From Catellatospora paridis (GTDB taxonomy: Bacteria > Actinomycetota > Actinomycetes > Mycobacteriales > Micromonosporaceae): 64,000 nucleotides of DNA. The stretch lies in NCBI RefSeq assembly GCF_009720365.1, contig NZ_ML769315.1, forward strand, positions 403,621-467,620, written 5' to 3'. The notes under the pieces were generated by a model, which searched no databases, was not told the origin of the DNA, and saw nothing but the letters and a program-made list of their open reading frames with translations. The translations under genes were made by a program, and so were the position numbers. Shown piece after piece: positions 61,826-64,000 of the stretch (its first letter is position 1; each line of letters starts with the position of its first letter).

Positions 61826-63544
61826 TCAGAAGCTCTGGATCGTGGCGATGCGTTCTTCGAGTTGTTCGATCGTCGCCTGGGCGCTGGGGGGACCGCCGCA
61901 TTTCGAGCGCAGCTCGGCGTGGATCTTGCCGTGGGGCAGGTTGGTGCGGTGGTGGTGGGCGGCGACCAGGGCGTTGAGCTGGCGCCGCAGGTGGATGCGG
62001 CGCTCGGTGGCCGACATGTCGCGGGCGACCGGCTCGCGCTGAGCGGGGGTCTGCTCGGCCCGGTTGCGGCGTACGGCGGCAGCCTGCTCGGCCTGGCGCT
62101 TGGTCAGCAGCGCGGACACCTGGTCGGCGCTGAGCAGGCCGGGCAGACCCAGGAAGTCCTCCTCCTCGGGCGTGCCGGCCTGGGCAGGCAGGCCGAAGGT
62201 GGCACCGTCGAAGATCACCTGGTCGAGCTCGGCGGTGGCCGACAGCGCCTCGAACGACTTGGTCAGCTCACCGCTGGCGTTCTCGGACTGCTGCGCCCGC
62301 TCCAGCAGCTCGTCGTCGAGCCCGTCCTTGGCCTTGGGGCCGCCGAGCACGTGGTCGCGCTCCAGCTCCATCTCGCTGGCCAGTCCGAGCAGCGTGGGCA
62401 CGCTGGGCACGAAGACGCTGGCCGTCTCCCCCGGGCGGCGGGCCCGCACGAAGCGGCCGATGGCCTGGGCGAAGTACAGCGGGGTGGAGGCGCTGGTGGC
62501 ATACACGCCGACGGCCAGCCGCGGAATGTCGACTCCCTCGGACACCATGCGCACCGCGACCATCCAGCGCTGCTGGGAACCCGCGAACTCGGCGATCCTG
62601 GCCGACGCCCCGGTGTCGTCGGAGAGCACCACGACGGCCTTCTCGCCGCAGATGGTCTCGATCAGCTTGGCGTACGCCCGGGCGGTCTGCTGGTCTGAGG
62701 CGATGATCAGGCCTCCGGCGTCCGGGATGCCACCGGCGCGCAGCACCTGCAGCCGCGCGTCGGCGGCCCGCAGCACCTGCGGCATCCAGTCGCCCTTGGG
62801 ATCCAGCGCGGTGCGCCAGGCGTGCGCGATCAGGTCCTGGGTGAGCGGCTCCCCGAGGCGCACCGCCAGCTCGTCGCCGGCGCTGGTGCGCCACCGCGTC
62901 TCCCCCGAATAGGCGAGGAAGATCACAGGCCGGACGACGCCGTCGGCGAGCGCGTCGGCGTAGCCGTACACCGAGTCGGCGCGCGAGCGCTGCACCTCGC
63001 CCACCCGCTCGTAGGTGACGAACGGGATCGGGTTCTCGTCGGACCGGAACGGGGTCCCGGTGAGCATCAGCCGCCGCACGGCGGGCTCGAAGGCCGCCTT
63101 CACGCCGTCGCCCCAGCTGCGCGAGTCGCCCGCGTGGTGGATCTCGTCCAGGATCACCAGCGTCCGGCGGGTCAGCGTGCGCCGCAGGTGCACCTGCGGC
63201 GCCATGCCGACCTGCGCGTACGTCACCACCGCGCCGTGGAAGTCGGCACTGGTGTGCACGTCGGCGTTGCGGAACATGGCGTCGAGCTGGATGCCCACCC
63301 GGGCCGCCGCCTGCGCCCACTGCAGCTTCAGGTGCTCGGTCGGGGCGACCACGGTGACCGCGTCCACGCTGCCGTCGGCCAGCAGCTCGGCCGCGATGCG
63401 CAGGGCGAACGTCGTCTTGCCCGCGCCGGGCGTGGCGACCGCCAGGAAGTCGGGGGAGCGCCGGCGGAGGTATTCGACCATTGCCTTGCGCTGCCAGGCG
63501 CGCAGCGCCGGGAACGACTCGGGGACGGGGCGGGCCAGCGCCAC
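61826..63544 (-). CDS. SF2 DEAD/DEAH-box helicase
   Basis: 572 residues. Walker A ATPGAGKTT with K43, TEHLKLQW, DEIH at 133-136, the SAT-like TGTPFR, and motif VI AQAIGRFVRARR. The C-terminal ~170 residues carry a helical region unlike standard helicases. Conserved in actinobacteria near sigA; substrate unknown. GTG 63544 with AGGAGG at 7 nt. Confidence 0.92.
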   Translation of the reverse strand: MALARPVPESFPALRAWQRKAMVEYLRRRSPDFLAVATPGAGKTTFALRIAAELLADGSVDAVTVVAPTEHLKLQWAQAAARVGIQLDAMFRNADVHTSADFHGAVVTYAQVGMAPQVHLRRTLTRRTLVILDEIHHAGDSRSWGDGVKAAFEPAVRRLMLTGTPFRSDENPIPFVTYERVGEVQRSRADSVYGYADALADGVVRPVIFLAYSGETRWRTSAGDELAVRLGEPLTQDLIAHAWRTALDPKGDWMPQVLRAADARLQVLRAGGIPDAGGLIIASDQQTARAYAKLIETICGEKAVVVLSDDTGASARIAEFAGSQQRWMVAVRMVSEGVDIPRLAVGVYATSASTPLYFAQAIGRFVRARRPGETASVFVPSVPTLLGLASEMELERDHVLGGPKAKDGLDDELLERAQQSENASGELTKSFEALSATAELDQVIFDGATFGLPAQAGTPEEEDFLGLPGLLSADQVSALLTKRQAEQAAAVRRNRAEQTPAQREPVARDMSATERRIHLRRQLNALVAAHHHRTNLPHGKIHAELRSKCGGPPSAQATIEQLEERIATIQSF

Positions 63545-63777
63545 GCGGCAGCCTCCTGCTCTTCGAGGGATTCGCACGAAAGAGCCCTCGGGTCGGCGGA
63601 CCTCGAAGGCGGGGCCTTGAGTCTATCGGCTCGTCAGGACAGGTCCGCGCGACCGCCAGGTGGAAATCGGTGAGTCGCTTTGCACACCACCCGATCCGGG
63701 TGCCGCACGTCCAGCCGGATTCGGCCGGTCGCGCCCGCGTTCCGTCGCGGCGATGGCGCCGACCACCGGCGGCACGC
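63545..63777. other. Intergenic gap without recognised feature
   Basis: 233 bp upstream of the helicase. I see neither a coding frame nor a strong hairpin. It must contain the helicase promoter. Confidence 0.5.
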
Positions 63778-64000
63778 CTAGCCGGACTCGGGCGTGGCAC
63801 CCCCGCCGAGCCGCGGCCGCGGCGCTGACCAGTGGCGGTAGAGGGCGGTGATACGCACCACGAACACCAGCAGCGCCGCGCAGGTGAAGGTGAGCACGCT
63901 CCCCCAGCCGAGCCGCACCAGGACCGCCACCGCGATCGCGCCGAGCAGCGACGCCACCGCGTAGATCTCCCGGCGCAGCACCACCGGGATCTCGGTGAGC
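63778..64000 (-). CDS. TRIC/UPF0126-family cation channel, C-terminal end (start outside window)
   Basis: The frame is open to the window edge, so the N-terminus is missing; 73 residues are visible. LRREIYAVASLLGAIAVAVL and two helices then TALYRHWSAPRP match the end of UPF0126/TRIC proteins, which are trimeric cation channels. Confidence 0.75.
   Translation of the reverse strand, partial: LTEIPVVLRREIYAVASLLGAIAVAVLVRLGWGSVLTFTCAALLVFVVRITALYRHWSAPRPRLGGGATPESG

Overview
The window is high-GC chromosomal DNA from an actinobacterium. Codon use, GTG/TTG starts, GTGA/ATGA gene overlaps, the gene set (HemQ, CeoB/CeoC, DUF3000, DUF3159, DUF3710, DUF3093, DUF4193, Cei-like, a SigA/HrdB with a long Ala/Lys-rich N-terminus) and paralogous propeller genes fit Micromonosporaceae best; the family-level assignment is inference. 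I saw no rRNA, tRNA, CRISPR array, prophage or insertion sequence.

Layout. 1-13.6 kb is a mix of small units: the end of an FtsX-type permease, an ECF42-type sigma factor with its YCII/DGPF partner behind an ECF-like promoter, a metallo-hydrolase, a GntR regulator, DAHP synthase behind an attenuator whose leader peptide carries Tyr-Trp-Arg-Phe, VOC, Lrp and SMP-30 genes, and an ABC/YhgE/TetR unit with its own operator-promoter. 13.6-25.2 kb is one catabolic island on the minus strand: two closely related LacI regulators flank an ABC sugar importer, an intracellular GH13 alpha-glucosidase and a large secreted GH87-like beta-helix enzyme. Together these read as an alpha-glucan (alpha-1,3-glucan or mycodextran type) degradation and uptake locus.

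25.3-33.1 kb and 45.7-61.0 kb are two halves of a conserved actinobacterial core block, in the order known from Mycobacterium tuberculosis Rv2676c-Rv2703: hemQ-hemG-hemE, DUF3000, rnd, then dxs, RNA methyltransferase, a KimA-like APC permease divergent from ceoB-ceoC, DUF3159, OB-fold, DUF3710, dut, DUF3093, DUF4193, Cei-like, suhB, sigA. The block is interrupted between rnd and dxs by about 12 kb (33.3-45.5 kb) with fadA-fadB, a two-component system coupled to a VOC gene, a C39-type peptidase and four tandem membrane-anchored beta-propeller genes plus a 15-codon remnant of a fifth. A repeat-rich S1C protease and an Ala/Pro-rich coiled-coil protein sit between DUF3000 and rnd. 61-64 kb carries a DUF7455 protein, an SF2 helicase and the end of a TRIC/UPF0126 channel gene.

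Two themes run through the window. Many genes start directly at, or 6-8 nt after, a TANNNT -10 box, so leaderless transcripts look common (14 sites listed). Several intergenic gaps hold long palindromes of about 60-75 bp; two of them, at 7.4 and 36.6 kb, are 61-bp homologues whose differences are compensatory in the stem.
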